Origin: Aeromonas sp. RU39B
GTDB lineage: Bacteria > Pseudomonadota > Gammaproteobacteria > Enterobacterales > Aeromonadaceae
Assembly (NCBI RefSeq): GCF_900156095.1
Contig: NZ_FTMJ01000012.1
Location: 1 to 64,000, forward strand
Direction: 5' to 3'
DNA length: 64,000 nucleotides
The translations under genes were made by a program, and so were the position numbers. Below, in pieces: positions 55,060 to 64,000 of this stretch. Under the pieces are notes generated by a model. The model searched no databases. It was not told the DNA's origin and was given only the letters and a program-made list of their open reading frames with translations. The first letter of the stretch is position 1; every line of letters begins with the position of its first letter.

Positions 55060-56667
55060 TTACTTGGTGGCGACCAGATAGAGGGTGCGGCTGTAGACGA
55101 TATCCATCGGATTACCGTGCGGATAACCCCTCACCGAGGGCTTGAGCAGGCGCGATTTGACCAGGAAGTAGACCGGTGCAATGGGTGCATCCTGATCGAT
55201 CAGGGCCTCGGCTTGTTGATAGAGGCGGGTGCGCTCGGCTGCGTCGAGTGAGTCATGGGCCTTGGCCAGCAGGGCATCATATTGCGGATTGTTCCACTTA
55301 CCACTGTTGGCGCTACTGGTACTGCTCAGAATATCGAGGAAGGTGGAGGCATCATTGTAATCGCCATTCCAGCCATAGCGGCTGATGGCAAAGTTGCCGT
55401 TATTGAGCACTGCCACCAGTGATTTCCACTCCATGTTGTTGAGCTTGGTCTCTACCCCGAGCGCCCGTTTCCACATCGAGGCGACCGCCAGGGCAATCTT
55501 CTTGTGTGACTCGTTGGTGTTATAGAGGATTTCCACCGTCAGCGGTTTGTTGGGCCCATAACCGGCTTCAGTCAGCAGCGCCTTGGCCTTGGCAATGCGC
55601 TCGGCCTTGCTCATCAGCTGGCTGGCCGGTTTTTTCAGATTGAAACCGTCGGTGATGGGGGGCGTGAAACTGTAGGCGGCAATTTGGCCCTGACCGAGTA
55701 TTTTATCTGTGATGAGTTCTCGGTCGATGGCCAGCGACAAAGCGCGTCGTACCCGTGCGTCATTGAAGGGGGGGCGCTGGGTGTTGAAGACGTAATAGTA
55801 GCTGGCGAGGATCGGCACGCTGATAAGCTCGTTAGGCGTGCTGTTTTTTATAGCCGCGTATTGATCGAGCGGGTAGGGGGTGTAGTGCACCTCGTTGGCC
55901 CGATAGCGGTTGTAAGCGGCTGTATCTGAAACAATTTCAAGATAGATAACCTTGCTAAGCCGGGTATGGGCCTGGTCCCAGTAGTGGGTATTGCGCACCG
56001 CAATCAGCCGCTCGTTCGGCGTCCAGTCGGTTAGCACAAATGCGCCATTGGAGACAATGTGTCCGGGCTTGACCCACTCCTGACCATAGCGCTCGATGGT
56101 CGCTTTTGGGGCCGGGAATGTGGTGTAGTGAGCCAGCGTTTTGAGAAAAAATGAGACCGGCTTTGACAGTGTCACCTGCAAGGTGTGCTCATCGATGGCC
56201 TTGACCCCCAGTTCACTGGGCGGCAGCTTGCCACGGGTCACTTCGCCGGCATTTTTAAGCCCCATCAGCTCGATAAACCAGGCGTAGTTAGAGGCGGTTT
56301 TTGGGTCAGCGGCCCGCTGCCAGCCATACACATAGTCGGCGGCGGTGACCGGCTCACCATTAGACCACTTGGCATCGGGCCGTAAGGCAAAGGTATAGAC
56401 GGTGCCACTGGCATCGACCTGATAGCTCACGGCGCCGGCTGGCTGTGGCTTACCTTGCTCATCGAGGCGATAGAGCCCTTCGAACAGATCGTTGATCACG
56501 TCGCTGCCAGCAGACTCTTCGGCCAGCTGGGGATCGATGGAGGCGGGTTCACTGCCGATGTTGCGAATAAAGACCTGCTGGTCGGGGGGTAACAGCACCT
56601 CGTCGGCGGCACTGAGAAACGATGAAAATAGCAATGCCGCTCCTGCGGCGAGGGAGAGAAATTTCAT
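55060..56667 (-). CDS. Oligopeptide-binding protein, OppA/MppA-like
   Basis: A 535-aa periplasmic binding protein of ABC family 5. The signal peptide is MKFLSLAAGAALLFSSFLSA. The family blocks FIRNIGSEPASIDPQLAEES, DLFEGLYRLDEQGK, WSNGEPVTAADYVYGWQRA and FNDARVRRALSLAIDRELI are typical of OppA/MppA. No permease genes are next to it, so it probably works with a transporter elsewhere. ATG 56667 has AAGGA before it. Confidence 0.88.
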   Translation of the reverse strand: MKFLSLAAGAALLFSSFLSAADEVLLPPDQQVFIRNIGSEPASIDPQLAEESAGSDVINDLFEGLYRLDEQGKPQPAGAVSYQVDASGTVYTFALRPDAKWSNGEPVTAADYVYGWQRAADPKTASNYAWFIELMGLKNAGEVTRGKLPPSELGVKAIDEHTLQVTLSKPVSFFLKTLAHYTTFPAPKATIERYGQEWVKPGHIVSNGAFVLTDWTPNERLIAVRNTHYWDQAHTRLSKVIYLEIVSDTAAYNRYRANEVHYTPYPLDQYAAIKNSTPNELISVPILASYYYVFNTQRPPFNDARVRRALSLAIDRELITDKILGQGQIAAYSFTPPITDGFNLKKPASQLMSKAERIAKAKALLTEAGYGPNKPLTVEILYNTNESHKKIALAVASMWKRALGVETKLNNMEWKSLVAVLNNGNFAISRYGWNGDYNDASTFLDILSSTSSANSGKWNNPQYDALLAKAHDSLDAAERTRLYQQAEALIDQDAPIAPVYFLVKSRLLKPSVRGYPHGNPMDIVYSRTLYLVATK

Positions 56668-56960
56668 AACATGTCCTTGTTGGTTTGCTTCCGAGTCTGA
56701 GTGTGCCTCCAACGCGAGCGGATTCTCAAGCACAAAGCTCACGGCGCAAATTAAGTCCCGCTAAATGGGGAGTGTTACAGGGAAAATGATTGGTTAGCTT
56801 GTCAAGGAGTGGTGGTAAAATAGACAGTTTCAGATGAGTTATTTCACTGCCAAAAGCTGAAAAGATGCGTTACATTTGGTTACATTGCACTGCCACACGG
56901 GTGGCTCTTCTTTTGGCTGTGTCTACTTGTTTATGCCAATGATGCACGTTTAAGGGATAT

Positions 56961-57992
56961 ATGATGAAAAACATGGTGACGCTCGGTGAATTTATCGTCA
57001 AAAAACAGGCCGAGTACCCCACTGCGACCGGTGAACTCAGCTCACTGCTGAGCTCCATCCGATTGGCCGCCAAGGTGGTAAACCGCGAAATCAACAAGGC
57101 AGGGTTAGCCGATATCATTGGCTCGGTTGGGGCAGAGAACGTCCAGGGCGAAGTTCAGCAAAAACTGGACGTGTATGCCAACGAGCGCTTCAAAGCCGCC
57201 CTGATGGCCCGTGGCGAGGTGTGCGGCATGGCCTCTGAAGAAGAGGAGGACTTTGTTGCCTTTGACACCGACCTGGCCCGCCACTCCAAGTATGTGGTGC
57301 TGATTGACCCGCTTGATGGCTCGTCCAACATCGACGTCAATGTGTCGGTCGGGACCATTTTCTCTATCTATCGCCGCGTCAGCCCGCCCGGCTCGCCGGT
57401 GGTGCTGGAAGATTTTCTGCAGCCGGGTCGCCGTCAGGTTGCCGCCGGTTACGTGGTCTATGGCTCGTCAACCATGCTGGTCTACACCACCGGTAATGGC
57501 GTTAACGGCTTTACCTACGATCCGTCCATCGGCTGCTTCTGCCTCTCCCACGAGAATCTGCGTATTCCCGAAGAGGGCAAGGTTTACTCCATCAATGAAG
57601 GTAACTACATCAAGTTCCCCGATGGCGTGAAGAAGTACCTGAAGTACTGCCAGGAGCTCGACGAGGCGACTCATCGCCCCTATACCGCCCGCTATATCGG
57701 CTCGCTGGTGTCGGATTTTCACCGCAACCTGCTCAAGGGCGGCATCTATATCTATCCGTCCGGCACCAACTCGCCCAAGGGTAAGCTGCGCCTGCTCTAT
57801 GAGTGCAACCCGCTGGCTTTGCTCATTGAGCAGGCCGGTGGCAAGGCAACTGATGGTTTTCGCCGCATCCTTGATATCGAGCCGACGGCGCTGCACCAGC
57901 GTACCCCTTACTTTGTGGGCTCGACCAAGATGGTGGAGCGTGCCGAAGCCTTTATGCGCGAGTTTTCGATGCACGAAGCGCCTAAGGCGTAA
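56961..57992 (+). CDS. fbp: Fructose-1,6-bisphosphatase, class I
   Basis: A 343-aa gluconeogenic phosphatase that makes fructose-6-phosphate. The metal and substrate blocks [33 protein letters not shown] (the class signature), [15 protein letters not shown] and [11 protein letters not shown] are intact. In enterics, fbp is among Cra-activated gluconeogenic genes; cra is 2.5 kb away here. A long AT-rich promoter region (56668-56960) precedes it. Confidence 0.96.
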   Translation: MMKNMVTLGEFIVKKQAEYPTATGELSSLLSSIRLAAKVVNREINKAGLADIIGSVGAENVQGEVQQKLDVYANERFKAALMARGEVCGMASEEEEDFVAFDTDLARHSKYVVLIDPLDGSSNIDVNVSVGTIFSIYRRVSPPGSPVVLEDFLQPGRRQVAAGYVVYGSSTMLVYTTGNGVNGFTYDPSIGCFCLSHENLRIPEEGKVYSINEGNYIKFPDGVKKYLKYCQELDEATHRPYTARYIGSLVSDFHRNLLKGGIYIYPSGTNSPKGKLRLLYECNPLALLIEQAGGKATDGFRRILDIEPTALHQRTPYFVGSTKMVERAEAFMREFSMHEAPKA

Positions 57993-58005
57993 AAGCTGTC
58001 ATGAC

Positions 58006-58030
58006 AAAGGGCCGCATCTGCGGCCCTTTT
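58006..58030. terminator. Bidirectional terminator between fbp and tyrP
   Basis: An 11-bp stem (58006-58016 with 58019-58029) separates two convergent genes; the T-run is short. Confidence 0.75.
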
Positions 58031-58049
58031 GCTTGTTAAGCTACTCGCC

Positions 58050-59243
58050 TTACAGGGCGGGTAACCAGCCTGCCGAGACGCCCAGTTGCACGCCGATAAT
58101 CACCATGCCGAAGATGGCGGCGACAAGCAGACCAAGATGGCCACCAGGCGCGCGGTAGTTGCCTTGCTCCGGTGCCTTGCGCGCCTGCCAAGCCAGCGCC
58201 ACCGGCAGCAGTACCGCCAATACCGCCAATGCAATGGCGGCGTAGCCGAGCGCCATGATAAAACCTTGCGGGAAATAGAGCGCAAACAGCAGGGGCGGCA
58301 CAAAGGTGATCAGACCGGTCTGCACCCGACCGCTGGCATCATCACGGCGCTTGAGCACCTTGGCGATAAAATCAAACAACCCCAGCGTGACGCCGAGAAA
58401 CGAGGTCGCCAGCGCCAGGTCGGCAAACAGGTGCATGGCCTGGGTAAAGGCGCCCCAGTCGATGATGGCACCCACCTTCATCAGTAATCCTTCCAGCGTA
58501 CCGCCGTTGGTCAGCAGGCTCTGCTGGCCGAGCAGCCCTAAAATGGCGGCTTGCCACAGCACATACACAATCAGCGGCAGGGCCGAGCCCCACATAAAGA
58601 CGCGGCGCAGCTGCTTGGCATCGCGGCCCAGATAGAGCAGCACACTCGGAATCGAGCCATGAAAGCCAAACGAGGTGAAGATCACCGGCAACCCGGCCAG
58701 CACCACCCCTTGCTCGAGCGGCAGCGCCAGCAGATGGGGTCCCTCCATGCGCGGCAAGAGCAGCAGCAACACGCCGGCCATGATCACCAGCTTGGTCATA
58801 AACATCAGGCGGTTGAGGTAATCGACCTGACGAGTTCCGATGCAGACCATGCCGCCAAACAGCAGGGTAAACAGCCAGGCGGCCGGACCTTGCGCCAGTG
58901 GCAGACCGGCCTGGGTGAGTGCTTGGGCCAGCAGGCCGCTGCCGCCGCTGATGTAGGCCGCCGAGAGCGAGTAAAACAGCATCACCATGCAGGCGGCGGC
59001 AAGCAGCCGTCCCCCTTTGCCAAGCAGGTGCTCTGCCAGTTGATGCAGATGGGTGTGACCGGTGGTGAGGCTCGCCTCCACCTGCAGCAGCGCCGTATAG
59101 GCCATCAATAGCCAGAGCAGTACCATCAGGGCCAGGGTGATCGGGCCGCCAAGCGGGGCCGCCGCCAGCGGCAGGGCGAGCATACCGGCACCGATAGTGG
59201 TACCGGCGATAAGCAGGGTCGAGCCAAAAGTTTTCGAGTGCAT
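58050..59243 (-). CDS. tyrP: Tyrosine permease TyrP
   Basis: A 397-aa HAAAP-family proton symporter with eleven helices. FGSTLLIAGTTIGAGMLALP at the N-terminus, PVIFTSFGFHGSIPSV, HLFADLALATSFLGVTLGLFD and GYAAIALAVLAVLLP follow E. coli TyrP most closely. ATG 59243 is chosen by alignment; no strong RBS is seen. A classical TyrR box pair was not found upstream. Confidence 0.88.
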   Translation of the reverse strand: MHSKTFGSTLLIAGTTIGAGMLALPLAAAPLGGPITLALMVLLWLLMAYTALLQVEASLTTGHTHLHQLAEHLLGKGGRLLAAACMVMLFYSLSAAYISGGSGLLAQALTQAGLPLAQGPAAWLFTLLFGGMVCIGTRQVDYLNRLMFMTKLVIMAGVLLLLLPRMEGPHLLALPLEQGVVLAGLPVIFTSFGFHGSIPSVLLYLGRDAKQLRRVFMWGSALPLIVYVLWQAAILGLLGQQSLLTNGGTLEGLLMKVGAIIDWGAFTQAMHLFADLALATSFLGVTLGLFDFIAKVLKRRDDASGRVQTGLITFVPPLLFALYFPQGFIMALGYAAIALAVLAVLLPVALAWQARKAPEQGNYRAPGGHLGLLVAAIFGMVIIGVQLGVSAGWLPAL

Positions 59244-59432
59244 GTGTGGTCCGTACAGCGTGAATCGTGTGATTGACCAAGGCAGTTCAGGTAAACCCAC
59301 TGACAAGGCTATCTTTGTTGGAATAGTTGACTGTAAAAATGGGTTGCCAATGTAAATTAAGCTGTCCAGCTTGGCAACCCTCAGCGGTTAACGGTGAGAT
59401 AGCTCTGTCTTCACGGCTGGCAAGAAAACATA

Positions 59433-59453
59433 ACGCCCGCACAAGGCGGGCGT
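59433..59453 (-). terminator. Hairpin after cra
   Basis: An 8-bp GC stem (59446-59453 with 59433-59440) read on the minus strand is followed by TATGTTTTC, a weak tail. Confidence 0.55.
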
Positions 59454-59481
59454 CACAGCTCGGGAAATTGCGGTGCAGGCC

Positions 59482-60465
59482 TTAGTGGCGGCGGCGCAGG
59501 CTCCGCTCGATGGCGTGGATCCCGACCGGATAGTGGCCGCTGATCGAGCCCAGTGCCAGGGTGAGCGCCTGGGCAGCAATTTCGTCGTGACGTTGGGGGA
59601 GGGAGTTGATGCCGATCGGCAGAAAATCGAGCAGGCGATCATCACCAAAGGTGGCCATGGCCAGCGCGGCCACCTCTTTGGGCTGCTCCAGCAGATAGTC
59701 GAGTACCCCTTCCATCAAAATGTAAGAGGTGGTGACCAGCGCGGCCGGCAGCGCGCCTTGTTGCTCGTGCAGGCTCTTTATCAGGCGATAGCCTTCGCGC
59801 CGATCAAAGTGGGCGCCGGCGCACTCCCAAATACTGACCGGATGACCCTCGAGTGCCTGCACAAAACCCTGACGGCGCTCTTCACTGATGGTGAGATCAG
59901 GCATGGCGGTGATCAGGGCAATGCTTTGCAAGCCCGGGGTCAGCAGGGAGCGGGTCAGCTCTTCGCAGGCTTTGCGATTTTCACTGGCGACCGACACAAA
60001 GTGGGCTGGATCCATCGCCCGGTCGATGGCGATGATGCATGCCCCTTCGGCCTGACGCTGGCGATACCAAGGATCATCGGCCGGCAGGCAACTGGCAACC
60101 AGCAGGGCATCGACGTGGCGGGCCAGCAGCATTTGCGCCAGTTCTCGCTCGGTATCGGGCTCATCTTCCGAGCAGACGATCAGCAATTGATAGCCTTCGG
60201 CGCGCGCCCCTTGCTCAAGACGCTTGGCCAGTTTGGCATAACTGGCGTTTTCCAGATCAGGCAGAATGAAACCGAGAGTCCGGGTCTGACCACCGCGCAG
60301 GGAGGCGGCGCGACTGTCAGGCTGATAGTGGTGGGCAGCGACCACGGCCATTACCTTGTCCCGGGTGGCCTGGCTTATCCGGTACTGTTCGGCTTTGCCG
60401 TTAATCACATAGCTGGCGGTGGTTCGCGACACCCCAGCCAGCGCCGCAATCTCTTCCAGTTTCAT
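59482..60465 (-). CDS. cra: Catabolite repressor/activator Cra (FruR)
   Basis: A 327-aa LacI-family regulator. The HTH is at residues 1-45 (KLEEIAALAGVSRTTASYVI, NGKAEQYRIS), followed by the hinge and sugar-binding domain (ILPDLENASYAKLAKRLEQ, ICSEDEPD, FGDDRLLDFLP). Fructose-1-phosphate, the product of the FruA/FruB PTS here, is the usual effector; FruK consumes it. ATG 60465 has GAGG before it; upstream frame is intergenic. Divergent from fruBKA with Cra operators between them. Confidence 0.95.
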   Translation of the reverse strand: MKLEEIAALAGVSRTTASYVINGKAEQYRISQATRDKVMAVVAAHHYQPDSRAASLRGGQTRTLGFILPDLENASYAKLAKRLEQGARAEGYQLLIVCSEDEPDTERELAQMLLARHVDALLVASCLPADDPWYRQRQAEGACIIAIDRAMDPAHFVSVASENRKACEELTRSLLTPGLQSIALITAMPDLTISEERRQGFVQALEGHPVSIWECAGAHFDRREGYRLIKSLHEQQGALPAALVTTSYILMEGVLDYLLEQPKEVAALAMATFGDDRLLDFLPIGINSLPQRHDEIAAQALTLALGSISGHYPVGIHAIERSLRRRH

Positions 60466-60770
60466 TCTGACCTCACCTGGCTTGTTGGACTGCTGAAAAT
60501 TGTGCGCCCGATCATACCATTGGAATGTCATCCGCTGTTGGGCTTGATCAAATCGCTGAAACGATTCAGTCTTGAGTGTAAGTGAAACGATTCAGCTTGT
60601 CAGCGTTTCAGCCGGTAAAAAAAGTCCGAAAGTGTGACGGGGAAAGCAGAGGGAATCGAGACGATTCCCTTTTGCTGAACCGGAAGCTGAAACGTTCCAG
60701 CCACTTTTTTGTTGGACGTCTATACTCCGGTATGAACCGACATTCAGTTAGATAACGATGGAGAGAACCT
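60466..60770. promoter_or_regulatory. cra/fruB intergenic region with multiple Cra operators
   Basis: No gene lies in these 305 bases. Palindromic Cra sites are CTGAAACGATTCAG (60556-60569), TGAAACGATTCA (60583-60594) and GCTGAAACGTTCCAGC (60686-60701), with a half-site at 60601-60612. TATACT (60721-60726) is the likely fruB -10, and the last operator would cover its -35. A weaker GAATCGAGACGATTC palindrome is at 60653-60667. Confidence 0.85.
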
Positions 60771-61895
60771 ATGTTGACCTTGGCACCTGAACAGATCCTG
60801 CTGGGCCAGCGCGCCGCCAACAAAGGCGAGGCGATTGCCATGCTGGCCGGTCGTCTTGAGGCAGCCGGACTGGTGGAAGCGGGCTATCTGGCGGGCATGC
60901 AGGCTCGTGAAGCCCAGCACGCGACCTACCTGGGCAATGGCATCGCCATTCCTCATGGCACCACCGATACCCGTCATCTGGTTCGCCAGACCGGTGTTCA
61001 GGTTGCCCAGTTCCCGGAAGGGGTCGAATGGGACGACGGTCAGAAAGCCTATCTGGTGATCGCCATTGCGGCAAAATCTGACGAGCACCTCGGTATTTTG
61101 CGCCAGCTGACCCATGTGTTGGGTGACGAGCAGGCCGCCGACCGTCTGCGTAGTACCCAAGATGTTAACGACATCGTACGCGTGCTGAGCGGTGAAGCCG
61201 TTGCGGCCGAGCAGGCCTTCCTGGCACTGCCCCGCTTCCCGGCCCAAAGTCGTGACGAGCTGGTATTGGCGGCTGCCGCCCGTGCCAAGAGCGCCGGTCT
61301 TATCGACGCCGCCAGCGTGGCCGATGTGCTTGAGCAAGCTCCGTTCCATCTGGGCGCCGGTGTATGGCTCTCCCGTACCCACGCTAACCAGCCGGGTTGG
61401 GTGCTGGCCAGCGCCGAGCAGACTCAGGATAACGCCAGCGCCGTGCTGCTGCTGTGCGCCAAGGGGCAGGGCCATGAAGCCCAGCTCGAGCGTCTGCTGG
61501 ACCTGATGGCTGCCGGCCGCATTGCCGAGCTGGCTGCTGACAACGGTCTCTCCCTGCTGCAAGCCAAGGCAACTGCCGCGGCTGAGTCTGCTGCCCCGGC
61601 TGCAGCCGATGGCGTCAGCGCCACCTTTACCATCATCAACCCCCACGGCCTGCACGCCCGTCCGGGCGCTGTGCTGGTCAAGGCTGCCAAAAACTATGAA
61701 GCCGACATTCGCGTCGCCAACCTCGATGGCAACGGCGAAGAGGTCAGTGCCAAGAGCCTGATGAAGGTGATTGGCATGGGCGTTAAGTGCGGTCATCGCC
61801 TGGCATTTCGCGCCAGCGGTGCCGATGCCGAGGCCGCCCTGCAAGGGATTGGTGAAGCCATCGCCGCAGGTCTGGGCGAAGGGGCTGCAGAATGA
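60771..61895 (+). CDS. fruB: Fructose PTS diphosphoryl-transfer protein FruB (IIA-HPr)
   Basis: A 374-aa fusion. EIIA-Fru is at ~1-145 with the active His in AIPHGT (~64). A linker domain follows. The C-terminal HPr-like domain is at ~285-370 with the active His in GLHARPG. It passes phosphate to FruA. RBS GAGAGAACC precedes ATG 60771, and the fruK start overlaps its stop (ATGA). Confidence 0.96.
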   Translation: MLTLAPEQILLGQRAANKGEAIAMLAGRLEAAGLVEAGYLAGMQAREAQHATYLGNGIAIPHGTTDTRHLVRQTGVQVAQFPEGVEWDDGQKAYLVIAIAAKSDEHLGILRQLTHVLGDEQAADRLRSTQDVNDIVRVLSGEAVAAEQAFLALPRFPAQSRDELVLAAAARAKSAGLIDAASVADVLEQAPFHLGAGVWLSRTHANQPGWVLASAEQTQDNASAVLLLCAKGQGHEAQLERLLDLMAAGRIAELAADNGLSLLQAKATAAAESAAPAAADGVSATFTIINPHGLHARPGAVLVKAAKNYEADIRVANLDGNGEEVSAKSLMKVIGMGVKCGHRLAFRASGADAEAALQGIGEAIAAGLGEGAAE

Positions 61896-62842
61896 AAATT
61901 GCCACCATCACCCTCAACCCGGCTCTCGATCTGACCGCCCGCCTGTCAGCGCTGGAGCCCGGTGAGGTCAATCTGGTCGAGCAGGCATCGCTGCGTGCCG
62001 CCGGCAAGGGGATCAACGTCGCCATGGTGCTCAAAGATCTGGGCTGCGACGTGACCGTGACCGGTTGGCTCGGTGAAGGCAACCAGAGTGCCTTTGTCGA
62101 ACTGTTCGAGCGCAAGGGGCTGCAGGATGCGTTTGTCCGCGTTCATGGCGAAACCCGTATCAACGTCAAAATTGCTGAAACCAGCGGCCGGGTCACTGAT
62201 CTGAACCTGCCGGGACTGACCGTCGATCAGAAGGCCCGCGAGAGCCTGCTGGCGACCCTCGACAAGCTCTGTCTGGATCACGACTGGTTCGTGCTGGCCG
62301 GCAGCCTGCCCAAGGGCGTCGAGCCGGAATTCACCCGCGAGTTGATCGTGCGCCTCAAGGCCAGCGGCAAGAAGGTGATTTTCGATTGCAGCGGCGCGGC
62401 GCTTCGTGCCGGTCTGGAAGCCGGCCCGACCCTGGTCAAGCCCAACCGCGAAGAGCTGGGGCAGTGGGCCGGTCGCGCTATCGAAACCGATGCCGATCAG
62501 GCCGATTGTGCCGCGCGTCTGCGTGGCCAAGGGGTTGAGCTGGTGGTCATCTCCGATGGCAGCCGTGGTCTGCTCTGGTTTAGCAAAGAAGGAACACTGC
62601 GCGCGGTACCGCCGCGTATGCAAGTGGTGAGCACCGTCGGAGCCGGTGACTCGCTGGTGGCTGGCCTGGTTTACGGGCTGGCGCAGGGACTGACCAAGGA
62701 GGAGACGGTTCGCCTGGCGACTGCAGCCTCCGCGCTGGCCGTGAGCCAGGTGGCAGTCGGTTTTGCCGGGCGTGAACAACTGTCGCCCATGATGGAACGT
62801 GTTGTCGTAACACAACTTATGACCCAAGGAGATGCCCCATGA
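61892..62842 (+). CDS. fruK: 1-phosphofructokinase FruK
   Basis: A 316-aa PfkB-family kinase that makes fructose-1,6-bisphosphate from fructose-1-phosphate. The N-terminal TLNPALDLTARLSALEPGEV, GKGINVAMVLKDLG and the signature STVGAGDSLVAGLVYG (catalytic Asp near 254) are conserved. It overlaps fruB and fruA by 4 nt each. Confidence 0.97.
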   Translation: MKIATITLNPALDLTARLSALEPGEVNLVEQASLRAAGKGINVAMVLKDLGCDVTVTGWLGEGNQSAFVELFERKGLQDAFVRVHGETRINVKIAETSGRVTDLNLPGLTVDQKARESLLATLDKLCLDHDWFVLAGSLPKGVEPEFTRELIVRLKASGKKVIFDCSGAALRAGLEAGPTLVKPNREELGQWAGRAIETDADQADCAARLRGQGVELVVISDGSRGLLWFSKEGTLRAVPPRMQVVSTVGAGDSLVAGLVYGLAQGLTKEETVRLATAASALAVSQVAVGFAGREQLSPMMERVVVTQLMTQGDAP

Positions 62843-64000
62843 AAGCAATCATTATGACGGCCTGCCCAGCGGGCATCGCGACCGGTTTTCTCGCCGCGCG
62901 TCGTCTGGAGCAGGCCGCCAAGGCGCAAGGCTGGGAAGTCAAGGCTGTGGCCCAGGGCCAAGCCGCTGACCTGACCGATGCTGATATCGCTGCGGCTGAA
63001 TTGATCGTGGTCGCCGCCAGCACTGAGCTGGATCTGGCCCGCGTCAACGGCAAGCGTCTGTATCGCGCCGACATCGACCAAGCAGTGCAGGATCCGGCTG
63101 CGGTACTGGCTAGCGCCAGCGCCCAAGCTGCCACCTACACCCACGTGGTCAAGGCGGCTGCGCCGGTCAGCAGCAAGAAGATTGTGGCTGTCACTGCCTG
63201 CCCGACTGGCGTGGCTCACACCTTCATGTCTGCCGAAGCGCTGGAAAACACCGCGCCGCAACTGGGTTACAGCATCCGTGTTGAAACTCAAGGTTCGGTA
63301 GGTGCACAAAACGCCCTGACTGCCGCTGAAATTGCAGCCGCTGATCTGGTGATCCTGGCGACCGACATCGAAGTGGACATGACCCGTTTCGATGGCAAGC
63401 GCGTCTATCGCACCAGCACTGGCGCCGCCCTGAAAAAGACCCGTGCCGAAATCGAGAAGGCCTGGCAAGAAGCCAGCGTCTATCGCCACAGTGCTGGTGC
63501 CAGCACCGCCGTGAAGAAAGAAGAGAAGGCCGGTCCTTACAAGCACCTGCTGACGGGCGTGTCCTTCATGCTGCCGATGGTGGTGGCCGGTGGTCTTATC
63601 ATCGCTCTGTCGTTCGTGTTTGGTATTGAAGCGTTCAAGCAAGAGGGCACCCTGGCCGCAGCCCTGATGAAGATCGGTGGTGGCTCTGCCTTTGCTCTGA
63701 TGATCCCGGTTCTGGCCGGTTACATCGCCTACTCGATTGCTGACCGTCCGGGTCTGGCGCCGGGTATGATCGGCGGTATGCTGGCCAGCTCGCTGGGCGC
63801 CGGTTTCCTCGGTGGCATCGTGGCCGGTTTCCTGGCCGGTTACAGCGCCAAGTTCCTCAGTGACAAGATCCGTCTGCCGGCGACCTTAGAAGCGCTCAAG
63901 CCGATCCTGATCATCCCGCTGCTGGCTAGCCTGTTCACCGGTCTTGTCATGATCTACGTCGTCGGTGGCCCGGTTGCCAACGTGATGACCGCCATGACCG
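62839..64000 (+). CDS. fruA: Fructose PTS EIIBC FruA, 5' part (partial)
   Basis: The frame starts at ATG 62839, overlapping fruK by 4 nt, and is still open at the window end, giving 387 residues. Residues ~1-105 are the degenerate IIB' domain (TACPAGIATGFLAARRLEQA). Residues ~112-210 are the active IIB with phospho-Cys in TACPTGVAHTFMSAEAL. The EIIC membrane domain begins near 230 (HLLTGVSFMLPMVVAGGL). This matches enteric FruA. The rest lies outside the window. Confidence 0.96.
   Translation, partial: MKAIIMTACPAGIATGFLAARRLEQAAKAQGWEVKAVAQGQAADLTDADIAAAELIVVAASTELDLARVNGKRLYRADIDQAVQDPAAVLASASAQAATYTHVVKAAAPVSSKKIVAVTACPTGVAHTFMSAEALENTAPQLGYSIRVETQGSVGAQNALTAAEIAAADLVILATDIEVDMTRFDGKRVYRTSTGAALKKTRAEIEKAWQEASVYRHSAGASTAVKKEEKAGPYKHLLTGVSFMLPMVVAGGLIIALSFVFGIEAFKQEGTLAAALMKIGGGSAFALMIPVLAGYIAYSIADRPGLAPGMIGGMLASSLGAGFLGGIVAGFLAGYSAKFLSDKIRLPATLEALKPILIIPLLASLFTGLVMIYVVGGPVANVMTAMT

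Noticed and set aside
59310..59362. TGTAAA-like words upstream of tyrP as TyrR boxes
   Set aside because: TGTAAA occurs twice but not with a TTTACA partner at 6-bp spacing; no box can be called.

Overview
The window reads as chromosomal DNA of a GC-rich gammaproteobacterium. The tig-clpP-clpX-lon-hupB-ppiD block, feoABC, the cra/fruBKA locus, tyrP, aroH and a pykF end all look enterobacterial- or Aeromonadales-like in protein sequence. Aeromonadaceae is my best guess, but this is inference and the species cannot be fixed from this sequence alone.

About 2.9-19.0 kb is a compact pectin/oligogalacturonate locus. An exo-type PL9 lyase (PelX-like) and the porin KdgM work outside the cytoplasm. 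Two sodium:solute symporters probably carry products across the inner membrane. Ogl (PL22), KdgF, KduD, KdgK and KdgA take them to pyruvate and glyceraldehyde-3-phosphate. KduI, the isomerase normally acting between KdgF and KduD, is not in the window. KdgR sits in the locus, and KdgR-like boxes recur in front of ogl/kdgR, kduD, kdgK/symporter and kdgM. CRP-like palindromes lie beside two of these promoters. A LysR regulator and a GH1 glycosidase flank the cluster.

About 19-27.8 kb holds an entericidin-like peptide missed by length cut-offs, a Fur-box/sodA operon, a secreted His-rich protein with five 61-residue repeats behind a consensus CRP site, the ppiB-DUF4269-lpxH cluster, cysS, and a secreted protein whose only sensible start codon is ATA.

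About 27.9-32.1 kb is an AT-rich accessory island on the minus strand. It has three genes with 4-nt overlaps: a PD-(D/E)xK-like nuclease protein, a small middle component, and an SMC/Rad50-like DUF3732 ATPase with a zinc hook. This fits an ABC-three-component (Lamassu-like) conflict or defence module. A small orphan C2H2-finger protein lies upstream of it. This is the strongest candidate for an unusual system in the window.

About 32.7-45.4 kb has paired orphan solute-binding proteins, an overlapping DUF2157-DUF4401-GDYXXLXY membrane operon, a manganese exporter behind a yybP-ykoY riboswitch, yciH, feoABC behind an FNR-type promoter, orphan pilU, btuCD and aroH. About 45.6-54.7 kb is dgkA followed by the protein quality-control block, with a sigma-32-like promoter at lon. 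About 54.8-64 kb has a 45-aa basic protein, an OppA-like binding protein, fbp, tyrP, cra, and fruBKA behind several Cra operators, with fruA cut by the window end. The pectin pathway, Cra/Fbp and FruBKA together suggest a bacterium that switches between plant sugars and gluconeogenic carbon.
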